Shown here: piece after piece, positions 17,581-26,140 of the stretch
How the letters are laid out: every line of letters begins with the position of its first letter
How positions within the stretch are numbered: the stretch's first letter is position 1
Origin: Aquimarina spinulae
Lineage (GTDB): Bacteria; Bacteroidota; Bacteroidia; Flavobacteriales; Flavobacteriaceae
Reading direction: 5' to 3'
Assembly: GCF_943373825.1 (NCBI RefSeq)
Contig: NZ_CALSBP010000001.1
Span: 744,001-808,000, forward strand
Length of the DNA: 64,000 nt
Program-made: the position numbers and the translations under genes
Notes under the pieces: generated by a model
What the model saw: only the letters and a program-made list of their open reading frames with translations
The model's database searches: none
Told to the model about the DNA's origin: nothing

Positions 17581-18738
17581 ATGATTATGTCACAAGTAAC
17601 TAATACCACAAACAAAATGAAACTGAATACCATTCAAGAAGCCATTGAAGACATTAGGCAGGGAAAGGTGATTATTGTGGTAGATGATGAAGATCGTGAA
17701 AATGAAGGAGATTTTATTGCTGCGGCAGAGAAAGTAACTCCAGAGATGATCAATTTTATGGCAACCCATGGTCGCGGATTGATTTGTGCTCCACTTACAA
17801 AAGATCGTTGTGAGGAGTTAAATCTCGATATGATGGTTCAGAACAATACCGTATTACACGAGACTCAATTTACCGTATCGGTAGATTTAATAGGACATGG
17901 ATGTACCACAGGAATTTCTGTGCACGATAGAGCCAAAACCATAAATGCATTAATCAAGGAAGATACAAAACCTCATGACCTGGGAAGACCAGGGCATATT
18001 TTCCCGCTCAAGGCGAAAAATGGAGGAGTATTAAGACGTACAGGGCATACTGAAGCGGCTGTAGATTTAGCAAGACTTGCAGGTTTTAAACCAGCAGGAA
18101 TTTTGGTCGAAATTTTGAACGAAGATGGTACTATGGCGCGTTTACCTCAATTGGTAGAGGTTGCCAAGAAATTTGATCTTAAATTAATATCGATAGAAGA
18201 TCTGGTAGCATATCGTATGCAGCATGATTCTCTGATCGAGAAAAAAGAAGACTTTGATATTACTACGCGTTTTGGAAATTATAGACTTAGAGCATATAAG
18301 CAAACAACTAATGATCAAGTACATATTGCTCTAACATTGGGTTCTTGGAAAGAAAATGAACCTGTACTTACCAGAATCAATTCTACCTTATTTAATAATG
18401 ATATTCTGGGAACGCTAACCAATAATGCCGATAAACGCCTGGATGCTATGTTTCAGCGCATTAATAGCGAAGGTAAAGGAGCGATAATTTTTATTAATCA
18501 AGAAAGTCAATCGCTTAATCTTTTAGGACGCTTAAGTGCTTTAAAAGAAATTCAAAATGGAAAAGATGTCTTAAAAGCACCAAAAATAGCTATGGATAGC
18601 AAAGATTTTGGTATTGGAGCACAAATTTTACATGATATTAATATTCATAAACTACGATTAGTCTCTAATACGGTACAACAAAAACGTGTTGGAATGATTG
18701 GATACGGATTAGAAATCGTAGACTATGTAGGGTATTAA
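17581..18738 (+). CDS. ribB: RibBA: DHBP synthase with degenerate GTP cyclohydrolase II domain
   Basis: 385 residues. The N-terminal half (about 15-215) is 3,4-dihydroxy-2-butanone-4-phosphate synthase of riboflavin synthesis, with intact [10 protein letters not shown] (35-44), HGRGLICAP (63-71), [11 protein letters not shown] (107-117) and [12 protein letters not shown]. The C-terminal half aligns along its whole length with GTP cyclohydrolase II. However, the three zinc-ligand cysteines of that family correspond to L270, N281 and A283, and the RQEGRGIGL segment reads [12 protein letters not shown] cyclohydrolase activity is therefore probably lost, as in the RibBX variants described in Proteobacteria. 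A separate functional RibA should exist elsewhere. Confidence 0.88.
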   Translation: MIMSQVTNTTNKMKLNTIQEAIEDIRQGKVIIVVDDEDRENEGDFIAAAEKVTPEMINFMATHGRGLICAPLTKDRCEELNLDMMVQNNTVLHETQFTVSVDLIGHGCTTGISVHDRAKTINALIKEDTKPHDLGRPGHIFPLKAKNGGVLRRTGHTEAAVDLARLAGFKPAGILVEILNEDGTMARLPQLVEVAKKFDLKLISIEDLVAYRMQHDSLIEKKEDFDITTRFGNYRLRAYKQTTNDQVHIALTLGSWKENEPVLTRINSTLFNNDILGTLTNNADKRLDAMFQRINSEGKGAIIFINQESQSLNLLGRLSALKEIQNGKDVLKAPKIAMDSKDFGIGAQILHDINIHKLRLVSNTVQQKRVGMIGYGLEIVDYVGY

Positions 18739-18754
18739 ATAAATACCTGATATC

Positions 18755-19960
18755 TTATAATACACTTTTTACAAGGACACCTTTTAAAGCTTCAACCATT
18801 TTTGAGGCTCTATTTGCTACTTCTGTTTCAGACCAATTTAACTTGATTAAGCAAGAAATAGTACGACCCATCCATAGATCACTCGCATCAAACGGCCTAT
18901 TATTTTTTTGTAACCCTGATTGTATTTCCTGAGAAAACTTACTAAGAGATTTTTGTTCTAAAAGGTGCTCCCATTTTTTATAGTAATGCCAGTTATTGTC
19001 GAACCAATAAAAGCAAGCATCTACGCCATTTTCTCCCAAAGCTTTATGTGCTTTTCTGGCTATATCTTCTGTAGGTAAAAATATATTTAGAAAAGAATAA
19101 TTTTCTATCCCTGTTTCTGGTACTCTTCTAAAAGAAACTTCGGGAACCTCTGCCAGAGCATTGCGTAGTATCGTATAGTTTTTTTCCTGGATTGTTAATG
19201 TATGATCTAATTTTCTTAACTGTGCAATCCCTACTGCCGCATTTAATTCAGATAACCTATAGTTATACCCTAAGAAAGGATGTGTTTCTGCACCACGATC
19301 ATTACCGACATGATCGTGACCATGATCCTGGTATTTGTGTGCTCGATCTGCAAATGTTTCAGAGTTAGTAATGATACCACCACCTTCACCGCAGGTGATT
19401 GTTTTAACGTAATCAAAAGAAAAACAACCCAAATCTCCATAACTCCCTAATGGTTTTCCATCGTAAGTAGCGCCGATAGCCTGGCAAGCATCTTCTAATA
19501 GAATAAGGTTATGTTTATCACTAATTGCTTTCAATGCGCCAAGATCTGCCATAGATCCACACATGTGTACAGGCATAATAGCTTTGGTTTTAGGAGTGAT
19601 AGATGCTTCAACAGCTTTAGGGTCTAAGGTAAGCGTATCGTCTATATCACATAGTATTGGGACTGCCCCAACAGATAATATAGCTTCAAAACTTGCTACA
19701 AAAGTAAATGTAGGCATGATTACCTCATCTCCAGATCCTATACCGGCACATGCCAATGCAACTGTTAAAGCTGCGGTTCCGCTAGAAACTACTTGAGCAT
19801 ATTTGGATTGCATTCTGTTTGCTAAATCTTTTTCTAATTCTAATGCTTTATAATGACCATTTCTCATAGGATCAAATCCATATCGCATTAAAACTCCATT
19901 ATCTAAAACATCCTGAACTTCTTTTTGTTCTTCTGCACCAAATAACTCAAATCCTGGCAT
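18755..19960 (-). CDS. DegT/DnrJ/EryC1/StrS-family PLP aminotransferase
   Basis: 401 residues, full length. These enzymes add or remove amino groups on nucleotide-linked or free sugars for surface polysaccharides or natural products. Seen: SSGTAALTVAL (59-69), the PLP-ring aspartate D157 in LLEDACQAIGA, and the Schiff-base lysine K186 in SFDYVKTITCGEGGG. The GHDHVG region and YNYRLSELNAA follow. It is not in a sugar cluster here: it is a lone minus-strand gene converging on ribBA. The sugar substrate is therefore open. Confidence 0.88.
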   Translation of the reverse strand: MPGFELFGAEEQKEVQDVLDNGVLMRYGFDPMRNGHYKALELEKDLANRMQSKYAQVVSSGTAALTVALACAGIGSGDEVIMPTFTFVASFEAILSVGAVPILCDIDDTLTLDPKAVEASITPKTKAIMPVHMCGSMADLGALKAISDKHNLILLEDACQAIGATYDGKPLGSYGDLGCFSFDYVKTITCGEGGGIITNSETFADRAHKYQDHGHDHVGNDRGAETHPFLGYNYRLSELNAAVGIAQLRKLDHTLTIQEKNYTILRNALAEVPEVSFRRVPETGIENYSFLNIFLPTEDIARKAHKALGENGVDACFYWFDNNWHYYKKWEHLLEQKSLSKFSQEIQSGLQKNNRPFDASDLWMGRTISCLIKLNWSETEVANRASKMVEALKGVLVKSVL

Positions 19961-19992
19961 AAGTATAGTGTTAAATTAAAAACTCTTTCCAG

Positions 19993-20000
19993 CAAAAATA
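19993..20000 (-). promoter_or_regulatory. Putative -7 element of the DegT-family gene (TATTTTTG)
   Basis: On the minus strand TATTTTTG matches TAnnTTTG 32 bp upstream of the start codon. No convincing -33 element. Confidence 0.4.
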
Positions 20001-20102
20001 CCGAAAAGAGTTTTGATTTTACAGTGGTTATTCTAGATTTTTTTGATTATACCGATACTTAATTTTTTTTACAGTGTTAGTTTAAATGTAAGAACCCAAA
20101 AC

Positions 20103-20732
20103 TTAGATGGTAATGATAGTATCTGTAATTGGGCGTCTTACTTTTTTTAACTCAGAAAACATATCATCTTCTGCTCGATATCCAATAGGCAATACTAGTA
20201 CCGATGTTAGTCCTAAGTCATTAAGATTAAGGAGTTCATCGTATTTTTCTGGTATAAAACCTTCCATAGGGCAAGAGTCTATTTTTTCGATAGCACATAC
20301 GGTAAGTATATTTCCCAGGGCCAAATATGCTTGTTTTGCAGCCCAGTTTGATATCTCTTCGGGTGATTTATAGGTAAAAGAATCTACGAGTTGTTCTTTA
20401 AAAGGTTTTAATATTTCTTCGGGAGTATCTCTTATTTCTTTTACAGTATCAAAATACTTGGATATGTATTGTTCTCCAATAGTTTTTTCGATACAAAATA
20501 CCAATACATGAGACGCATCGGCAACTTGTTGTTGATTCCAGGAATGTGAGGTGAGTTCTTTTTGCAAGTCTTTATTCTTAATCACTACTAATTTTAATGG
20601 TTGTAGGCCATATGAGGTGGCGGTAAGGTTAAAAGCTTCTGTTAGTGTGTCTATTTTTTCCTGAGAAACAATTTGTTTAGTATCGAATTTTTTGGTGGCA
20701 TAACGCCAATGTAAACTTTCTATAATATCCAT
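20103..20732 (-). CDS. Nitroreductase-family NAD(P)H oxidoreductase
   Basis: 209 residues, a FMN-binding nitroreductase fold of the NfsB-like type. The start has the conserved RYATKKFD segment; SYGLQPLKLVVI contributes to the flavin pocket; AYLALGNILTVCAIEKIDSCPMEGF and the C-terminal KVRRP (phosphate-binding R) are typical. The physiological substrate (quinone, nitro compound or flavin) cannot be told. Divergent from a thioesterase gene across a 90 bp spacer that holds a -7-like TATCTTTG. Confidence 0.88.
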   Translation of the reverse strand: MDIIESLHWRYATKKFDTKQIVSQEKIDTLTEAFNLTATSYGLQPLKLVVIKNKDLQKELTSHSWNQQQVADASHVLVFCIEKTIGEQYISKYFDTVKEIRDTPEEILKPFKEQLVDSFTYKSPEEISNWAAKQAYLALGNILTVCAIEKIDSCPMEGFIPEKYDELLNLNDLGLTSVLVLPIGYRAEDDMFSELKKVRRPITDTIITI

Positions 20733-20755
20733 TCGAAGTTTTTTTAAGTATATAA

Positions 20756-20763
20756 CAAAGATA
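20756..20763 (-). promoter_or_regulatory. Putative -7 element of the nitroreductase gene (TATCTTTG)
   Basis: Minus-strand TATCTTTG fits TAnnTTTG 23 bp before the nitroreductase start codon. The -33 box is unclear. Confidence 0.4.
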
Positions 20764-20822
20764 GTATGATAAGATTTACCTTTGACAGATAAAATGATAA
20801 GAAAAAACTATATCACAATTGT

Positions 20823-21215
20823 ATGAATGTTATAGATGAATTAATTAATAAATCTGAAACGAGAATCTTTAAAGCTGTGTTTCCTAATACTACCAATCAT
20901 TACGAAACCTTGTTTGGTGGGACAGCATTACAACTTATGGATGAAGTGTCTTTTATCTGTGCTACGCGTTTTAGTAGAAAAAAAGTAGTTACCATATCTA
21001 CAGATAAAATTGATTTTGAAAAACCAATACCCGAAGGAACCATTGTAGAACTCGTAGCAAGAATTGCAGAAGTAGGAAGAACCAGTTGTTTGGTAAAAGT
21101 TGATATTTATAAAGAAGATATGTATAGCTATGATAGAGAACTAGCAGTTACTGGGCACTTTAAGTTTGTGGCTATAGATAATAATAAAAATCCAATTCCT
21201 ATAGTTGACAAATAG
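20823..21215 (+). CDS. Acyl-CoA thioesterase (hotdog fold, YciA/BACH-like)
   Basis: 130 residues, one hotdog domain. It has the family features F-P-N-T-T-N-H-Y-E-T-L-F-G-G near residues 20-33, a central helix with MDEVSFICATRFS, and the substrate strand VTISTDKIDFEKPI. Hydrolyses acyl-CoA to free fatty acid and CoA in the cytoplasm; chain preference unknown. Followed 0-20 bp later by a terminator hairpin. Confidence 0.88.
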   Translation: MNVIDELINKSETRIFKAVFPNTTNHYETLFGGTALQLMDEVSFICATRFSRKKVVTISTDKIDFEKPIPEGTIVELVARIAEVGRTSCLVKVDIYKEDMYSYDRELAVTGHFKFVAIDNNKNPIPIVDK

Positions 21216-21237
21216 TTCTTTTTGGGGAACTATTTTT
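21211..21237 (+). terminator. Rho-independent terminator between thioesterase and Lrp genes
   Basis: AATAGTTC-TTTTTGGG-GAACTATT followed by TTT. The hairpin overlaps the thioesterase stop codon and the last base pairs of the convergent Lrp gene. Confidence 0.7.
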
Positions 21238-21706
21238 AACCTTCAGATTCAAAAATAGAAAGATTGCACACGCATTCATCATAAAAAATCATAGCCGTTT
21301 CTATATGGTCTATGTAGCTAAAGTTTGCTAATTTATCAAGAATAAAAGATCTAAGATCATCAGAATCTTTTACTCCAATATGAATCATAAAGTCAGTATC
21401 CCCTGCCATATGATAAAACTTAATAACTCCCTTAAGTGTTCGTATTCTTTTGATAAAAGAATTTATAATTTCTCTTTCATGCTTTTTTAAACGTATAGCT
21501 ACTATTACTTGCACATTGATTCCTAATTTTTTTAAATTAAGATCAGCATTAAAAGCTTTAAAAAAACCTTCTCGGGTTAATCTTTTTAATCGTTCATGAC
21601 AAGTAGAGGGGGCAATATCTAGCTCTGCAGCTACCTCTTTATTTGAAAGCCGAGCATTATTTTGTAATAGGTTCAAAATCTGAATATCCTTCTGATCTAA
21701 CTTCAT
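21236..21706 (-). CDS. Lrp/AsnC-family transcriptional regulator
   Basis: 156 residues. The N-terminal winged helix-turn-helix (about residues 5-55, LSNKEVAAELDIAPSTCHERLKRL) binds DNA. The C-terminal RAM/ActD-like domain (about 70-145, with FYHMAGDTDFMIHI) binds amino-acid effectors and drives oligomerisation. It is divergent from the homoserine dehydrogenase operon, with a perfect inverted repeat between the two. The obvious inference is that it controls that operon in response to an amino acid such as methionine or threonine, and probably itself. Confidence 0.92.
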   Translation of the reverse strand: MKLDQKDIQILNLLQNNARLSNKEVAAELDIAPSTCHERLKRLTREGFFKAFNADLNLKKLGINVQVIVAIRLKKHEREIINSFIKRIRTLKGVIKFYHMAGDTDFMIHIGVKDSDDLRSFILDKLANFSYIDHIETAMIFYDECVCNLSIFESEG

Positions 21707-21750
21707 GTTTACGGTCTTTTTAGAATTTATTTCGTTTTTGCTGAAATTTA

Positions 21751-21769
21751 ATATGAATATAATTCATAT
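21751..21769. promoter_or_regulatory. Perfect inverted repeat, candidate Lrp operator
   Basis: ATATGAAT-ATA-ATTCATAT, two perfect 8-bp arms around a 3-bp spacer. It sits 45 bp upstream of the Lrp-type regulator start and 54 bp upstream of the preferred homoserine dehydrogenase start. An AT-rich dyad of this size in a divergent spacer is what Lrp-family dimers bind. Confidence 0.55.
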
Positions 21770-21822
21770 AATTTGTAAATATAGTGAATTTTGTTCGTGA
21801 ACTTATAAAATTAGATTCAAAA

Positions 21823-22833
21823 ATGAATATAGGTATAATAGGATTGGGTACCGTAAGTAGAGGTTTTTTAGAAATTCTAGAGCAAAAAACAGATTGGATT
21901 TCTCAAAAATTTGGAAGTGATATCAAGGTTGTAGCTGTCAAAGATATTGCAAGAGGAAACATATATAATCCCCAGGGGATAAATATTAGTGAGCTTTTAG
22001 ATAAACTAAATAATGGAGAAAAGATAAGTGATACTTCATTAACAGATGGAGACTCTCTTTCTGAAATAGATAGTGTAGACCTTATTGTAGAGGCAACATA
22101 TAGCGATTATACAACAGGAGATCCTGCATATACTTTTATTAAAGATGCTCTTACAAATGGTAAGCATGTAGTTACCACAAATAAAGGGCCGGTTGCATTG
22201 CATTATACAGAGTTAAATAAGTTAGCAAATGATAATAAAGCGATGCTACGATATGAAGGTACAGTATTAAGTGGTACTCCTACATTTTCATTAATCGAAG
22301 AATGCCTTGCCGGAGATGATATCGTAAGTATTCGAGGAATTCTTAATGGTACAAGTAATTATATCCTATCAAAAATGTCTCAGGGAGACTCTTTTGAAAA
22401 TGCGTTAGAAGTTGCTCAGGAAAAAGGATATGCAGAAGCAGACCCTACTAATGATGTTAAGGGATATGATGCAAGAGGAAAAGTAGCTATACTTTCTCAT
22501 AAAGTTTTTGGTGTTGATCTGGGGTTAGATAACATACCTACCGTAGGTATAGATACTATTTCTAAAGAACAGCTGGATGCTGCAAAAAAGGAAGGGAAAA
22601 ATATTCGCCTTGTAGGTAGCTTAACAAAAACTGGAAAAGCTATAGAAGCAAGAGTACAGCCAGAAGCTCTGGATAACGAAGATGCGCTATCAAATATTGG
22701 AGGTGTTACTAATGCAATAGAAGTCTCTACTGCATATTTAGGAAAACTTATGGTTACAGGACCCGGAGCCGGGAAACTTGAAACTGGTTACTCTGTATTC
22801 TCAGATGTATTATCTATAATTAAAAATAGTTGA
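21823..22833 (+). CDS. hom: Homoserine dehydrogenase, short form
   Basis: A GTG start at 21784 is possible, but I prefer the ATG at 21823: the Rossmann motif GIIGLGTVSRG begins three residues later, as is usual in the family. 336 residues, with no aspartokinase and no ACT domain. Conserved parts are TNKGPVALHY, LNGTSNYILSKM and ADPTNDVKGYDARGKVAILS, which contains the catalytic lysine. The enzyme interconverts aspartate semialdehyde and homoserine. It is first in an operon with an aldehyde dehydrogenase 3 bp downstream, which is not the usual threonine-synthesis context and leaves the working direction open. Confidence 0.88.
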   Translation: MNIGIIGLGTVSRGFLEILEQKTDWISQKFGSDIKVVAVKDIARGNIYNPQGINISELLDKLNNGEKISDTSLTDGDSLSEIDSVDLIVEATYSDYTTGDPAYTFIKDALTNGKHVVTTNKGPVALHYTELNKLANDNKAMLRYEGTVLSGTPTFSLIEECLAGDDIVSIRGILNGTSNYILSKMSQGDSFENALEVAQEKGYAEADPTNDVKGYDARGKVAILSHKVFGVDLGLDNIPTVGIDTISKEQLDAAKKEGKNIRLVGSLTKTGKAIEARVQPEALDNEDALSNIGGVTNAIEVSTAYLGKLMVTGPGAGKLETGYSVFSDVLSIIKNS

Positions 22834-22836
22834 GGT

Positions 22837-24279
22837 ATGATAAGCACTTTAGATAAGATTGATACCATGAAAATGTTGATTGGAGAAAATTGGGTAGAAA
22901 GCTCAACAAAATTACCGGTATTAAATCCATATTCAGGAAAAGAGGTGTATGCTGTTTCTTGTGCCAATGCAGATCATGTACAGGAGGCTTTAAAATCTGC
23001 AGAGTTAGGAAAAGAGATATCAAGAAATCTATCACCTTATGATAGGAGTGAAATTATAGCCAGGGTAGTTGTTTTTTTAAAAGAAAGGAAAGAAGAATTT
23101 ACTCAAATCATAGTAAACGAGGGAGTTAAAACCGAAATTGAAGCCGCCAAAGAAGTAGACAGATGTATCAATACATTAACTCTTTGTAGTGAAGAGGCCA
23201 AAAGACTTACGGGAGAAACTGTGCCTTTTAGCGCATTTGCCGGAGCTGCTTCGAGAACAGGGTATTATGTATATGATCCAATAGGTATCATTACTGCAAT
23301 TACACCGTTTAATGACCCCCTTAATTTGGTGGCTCATAAATTAGGTCCTGCAATAGCCTCGGGTAATGCGGTTATACTTAAACCGTCAGATTTCACTCCA
23401 ATTTCTGCAATAAAACTAGGTAAGTTGTTTCTAGAGGCAGGTTTACCTCATCATATTCTAAATATCATAACCGGGCCGGTAAGTAATTTTGGGAATACAT
23501 TAATTACAGACCCGCGTGTTAATATGGTAAGTTTTACAGGGGGGACAAAATCCGGAGAGGCGATCATAAAAGCTGCTGGAATTAAAAAAGTAGCAATGGA
23601 ACTTGGTTCGAGCTCTCCGGTAATAGTCATGGATGATGTTGATATAGATGCCGTTGCAGAAAACTGCGTAGGAGGTATGATATGGGCAGCAGGCCAAAAC
23701 TGTGTAGGCGTAAAACGTATGTATGTTCATGATGCTATCTATGATGCATTCAAAGAAAAAGTAATTACCCTTGCAAAATCAGTACAACTAGGAGACCCAA
23801 GTGATGCTAATACCGATATGGGGCCTATTATTACTCAAGAAGCAATTGATGCCATAGAGAATTCTATTTCTGATTTAAAAAATTCTGGTTACCAGGTTTT
23901 ATGTGGAGGAAACCGGGTAGGTAACGCTTTTGAAGCAACACTCATAGAAGGAAATCATGACCATTCGCTAAATGGCAAACAAGAAATCTTTGGACCTGTA
24001 GCAACAATTTCCAGAATAAACTCATTAGAAGAAGGTATTAAAGCAAGTAATGATTCTCCTTACGGATTACATGCAGGAATTTTTACAAATTCGATCGAAG
24101 CAGCATTTAAGGCAGTTAACCAATTGCAGTGTGGTGGAGTTATGGTTAATGATTCTTCTGATTACCGAATCGATATGATGCCTTTTGGCGGAATTAAACA
24201 AAGTGGTATTGGCCGGGAAGGCGTAAAATCTGCTATACGGGAAATGACCACAACTAAAATCGCATGTTTTAACCTTTAA
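22837..24279 (+). CDS. Aldehyde dehydrogenase (ALDH superfamily)
   Basis: 480 residues, full length. NAD(P)-binding lysine K182 (ILKPSDF), SFTGGTKSG (232-240), general base E255 (MELGSSS) and nucleophile C289 (GQNCVG) are all present, so it should be active. Sequence does not define the substrate. Its start lies 3 bp after homoserine dehydrogenase and it ends 13 bp before the PLP enzyme, so the three are one operon. A semialdehyde made from aspartate or another amino acid is a reasonable guess. Confidence 0.9.
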   Translation: MISTLDKIDTMKMLIGENWVESSTKLPVLNPYSGKEVYAVSCANADHVQEALKSAELGKEISRNLSPYDRSEIIARVVVFLKERKEEFTQIIVNEGVKTEIEAAKEVDRCINTLTLCSEEAKRLTGETVPFSAFAGAASRTGYYVYDPIGIITAITPFNDPLNLVAHKLGPAIASGNAVILKPSDFTPISAIKLGKLFLEAGLPHHILNIITGPVSNFGNTLITDPRVNMVSFTGGTKSGEAIIKAAGIKKVAMELGSSSPVIVMDDVDIDAVAENCVGGMIWAAGQNCVGVKRMYVHDAIYDAFKEKVITLAKSVQLGDPSDANTDMGPIITQEAIDAIENSISDLKNSGYQVLCGGNRVGNAFEATLIEGNHDHSLNGKQEIFGPVATISRINSLEEGIKASNDSPYGLHAGIFTNSIEAAFKAVNQLQCGGVMVNDSSDYRIDMMPFGGIKQSGIGREGVKSAIREMTTTKIACFNL

Positions 24280-24292
24280 ATAAATAATAGAT

Positions 24293-26110
24293 ATGAATAG
24301 TATAGAAAACGTAGAGACGTTATCAGACGAAGCTATAACCAAAAATGGAAACATGGATATGGCTAAGGTGTTATCACCTAGGAGAAAATCTACAGCAAGC
24401 ACAACTATAGAAGAGTTGGCGATTGAGCAGTTAGAACATTTTCAAATAGATATTGATAGTGCGTATGGAGAAGCCCTGAAAGGTGCTGCTATGGATATTT
24501 ACCATGCACAATCAGATATTTCTAAACTACAGGAAATAACCAATAATACAATTGCAAAATTAGATCAGGGAGAAAAAGTAGCGTACTTTAATGCTAAACG
24601 TTTTTTATCTTTTCAGATAGCAAAAGTATTAGAAACATTACAAAACCCACTAAGCAAAACCTATCAGTCTTTAGGGCAATCAGACGAATCTTTACAAGCC
24701 AAAGGACCTCATCCTTTATTTAATAATATTGCAGCCTTATTTTCTGCAACCCCAGTAATTGCACGTACCTCTACATACGATTACTCTTGTACAGAATGGG
24801 TTGATGATGCTTTTAACGGTAAAGAATCAATACACCATATATACTCTAGGCTATTGAATCCTACTTCTATGGCTCTGGCTACTCATATGGTACATATAGA
24901 AGCAGGTAAATATGCAGATGAGTATACCGCATGGAATTTTAATAGTGGTATGGCAGCTGTAGATGCGTTATTGAGTAATGTATTAAACCATGGAGATGTT
25001 CTTATACTTTCTAGAAATATCTACGGAGGAGTTTACCAGTTAATCGAAGACTTTTTTGCTAAAAAGAATAAGTTTGCCATTAATGTGGTTTGGTTTGATG
25101 GATATTCTATTGAAGATTTTAAACCAGTATTAGAAAAAGCGAAAGAAGATTATCAGGATATTCTTTCTTCTGGTAATAAATTACATGTATATATGGAATC
25201 CCCTTGTAACCCTCATGGTTATATGCTGGATGTGCCTGCTATTTGTAAAATTTCTAAGCAAAATGGAGCAACGGTAATGTTAGATGGTACTGTAGCAACA
25301 CCTTTTTTAATCAAGCCATTACAACATGAAGATGAAGAATGTAGACCAGATTTCTTATTCCATAGCTATACCAAAGATATTACCGGATCTGGTAATGCTA
25401 TAGCAGGAGGTATTATAGGTAAAAATAACTTAATGTTTTTGCCAAAAGGAGATGAAGTAGATGGAACAAAATGGGATGAAACTTTATTCTGGAATGTATA
25501 CTATATTAAAGGCGCTTTTTTAGATTCTGATACTGCATTCGAGGTGTTATCTGGTATGAAAACACTAAGCATGAGAATGGTTCAAAAATGTGTAAATACT
25601 TTGGTATTGGCTAAATTCTTTGACTCTAATCCTGGTATTACAGTACACTGTAACGGATTAGAAAACAACCATAATCATGGTATTATGAAGAAGATTAGTA
25701 AGTATCAATTAGCTTCGCCTTTATTCACTATTGATTTTGAAAAAGCAAAAGTATCGGATAAGTCATTTAAAATGTTCTTTGATACGTTGGCTCCTGCATT
25801 TGGCCTTCAGGTAAGTTTAGGGCAGATTAACACTACACTTTTATGCCCTGCATTTACATCTCATTCTGAGTTAAATAAGGATGCTCTTCTAGAGGCAGGT
25901 ATTCATAAAACGACAATGAGAGTATCTGTAGGTAATGAAAATCCAAAAGAATTGATACAACACTTTATGCAATCTGTAAAATTAATGATAGATCCAGAAA
26001 AACCAGGATTCTCAAGTTCCTTCTTATCTAAGGGAGAAGTAGATAAATTATATGCAGATACATATATGGAAGTACAACAACAGTTAATAGATCATGGATA
26101 CTTAAATTAA
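24293..26110 (+). CDS. Long trans-sulfuration-type PLP enzyme with N-terminal extension
   Basis: 605 residues, against about 390 for ordinary cystathionine or methionine gamma-lyases. Roughly residues 200-590 form the PLP fold: FNSGMAAVDALL (substrate/PLP loop), NIYGGVYQ, YMESPCNPHG, MLDGTVATP, and the PLP lysine K361 in FHSYTKDITGSGNA. The C-terminal HSELN and MRVSVGNENP motifs are also typical. The first 190 residues are mostly helical, contain KRFLSFQIAKVLETL, and do not match anything I know. It probably eliminates or replaces the gamma substituent of a homoserine-derived or sulfur amino acid. Confidence 0.82.
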   Translation: MNSIENVETLSDEAITKNGNMDMAKVLSPRRKSTASTTIEELAIEQLEHFQIDIDSAYGEALKGAAMDIYHAQSDISKLQEITNNTIAKLDQGEKVAYFNAKRFLSFQIAKVLETLQNPLSKTYQSLGQSDESLQAKGPHPLFNNIAALFSATPVIARTSTYDYSCTEWVDDAFNGKESIHHIYSRLLNPTSMALATHMVHIEAGKYADEYTAWNFNSGMAAVDALLSNVLNHGDVLILSRNIYGGVYQLIEDFFAKKNKFAINVVWFDGYSIEDFKPVLEKAKEDYQDILSSGNKLHVYMESPCNPHGYMLDVPAICKISKQNGATVMLDGTVATPFLIKPLQHEDEECRPDFLFHSYTKDITGSGNAIAGGIIGKNNLMFLPKGDEVDGTKWDETLFWNVYYIKGAFLDSDTAFEVLSGMKTLSMRMVQKCVNTLVLAKFFDSNPGITVHCNGLENNHNHGIMKKISKYQLASPLFTIDFEKAKVSDKSFKMFFDTLAPAFGLQVSLGQINTTLLCPAFTSHSELNKDALLEAGIHKTTMRVSVGNENPKELIQHFMQSVKLMIDPEKPGFSSSFLSKGEVDKLYADTYMEVQQQLIDHGYLN

Positions 26111-26140
26111 ATACATTAACAATTAAAACTTTAAACAATT

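Noticed and set aside
21784..21822. GTG start for homoserine dehydrogenase
   Set aside because: The Rossmann motif starts right after the ATG at 21823, as in the family; the 13 extra residues look like leader sequence.
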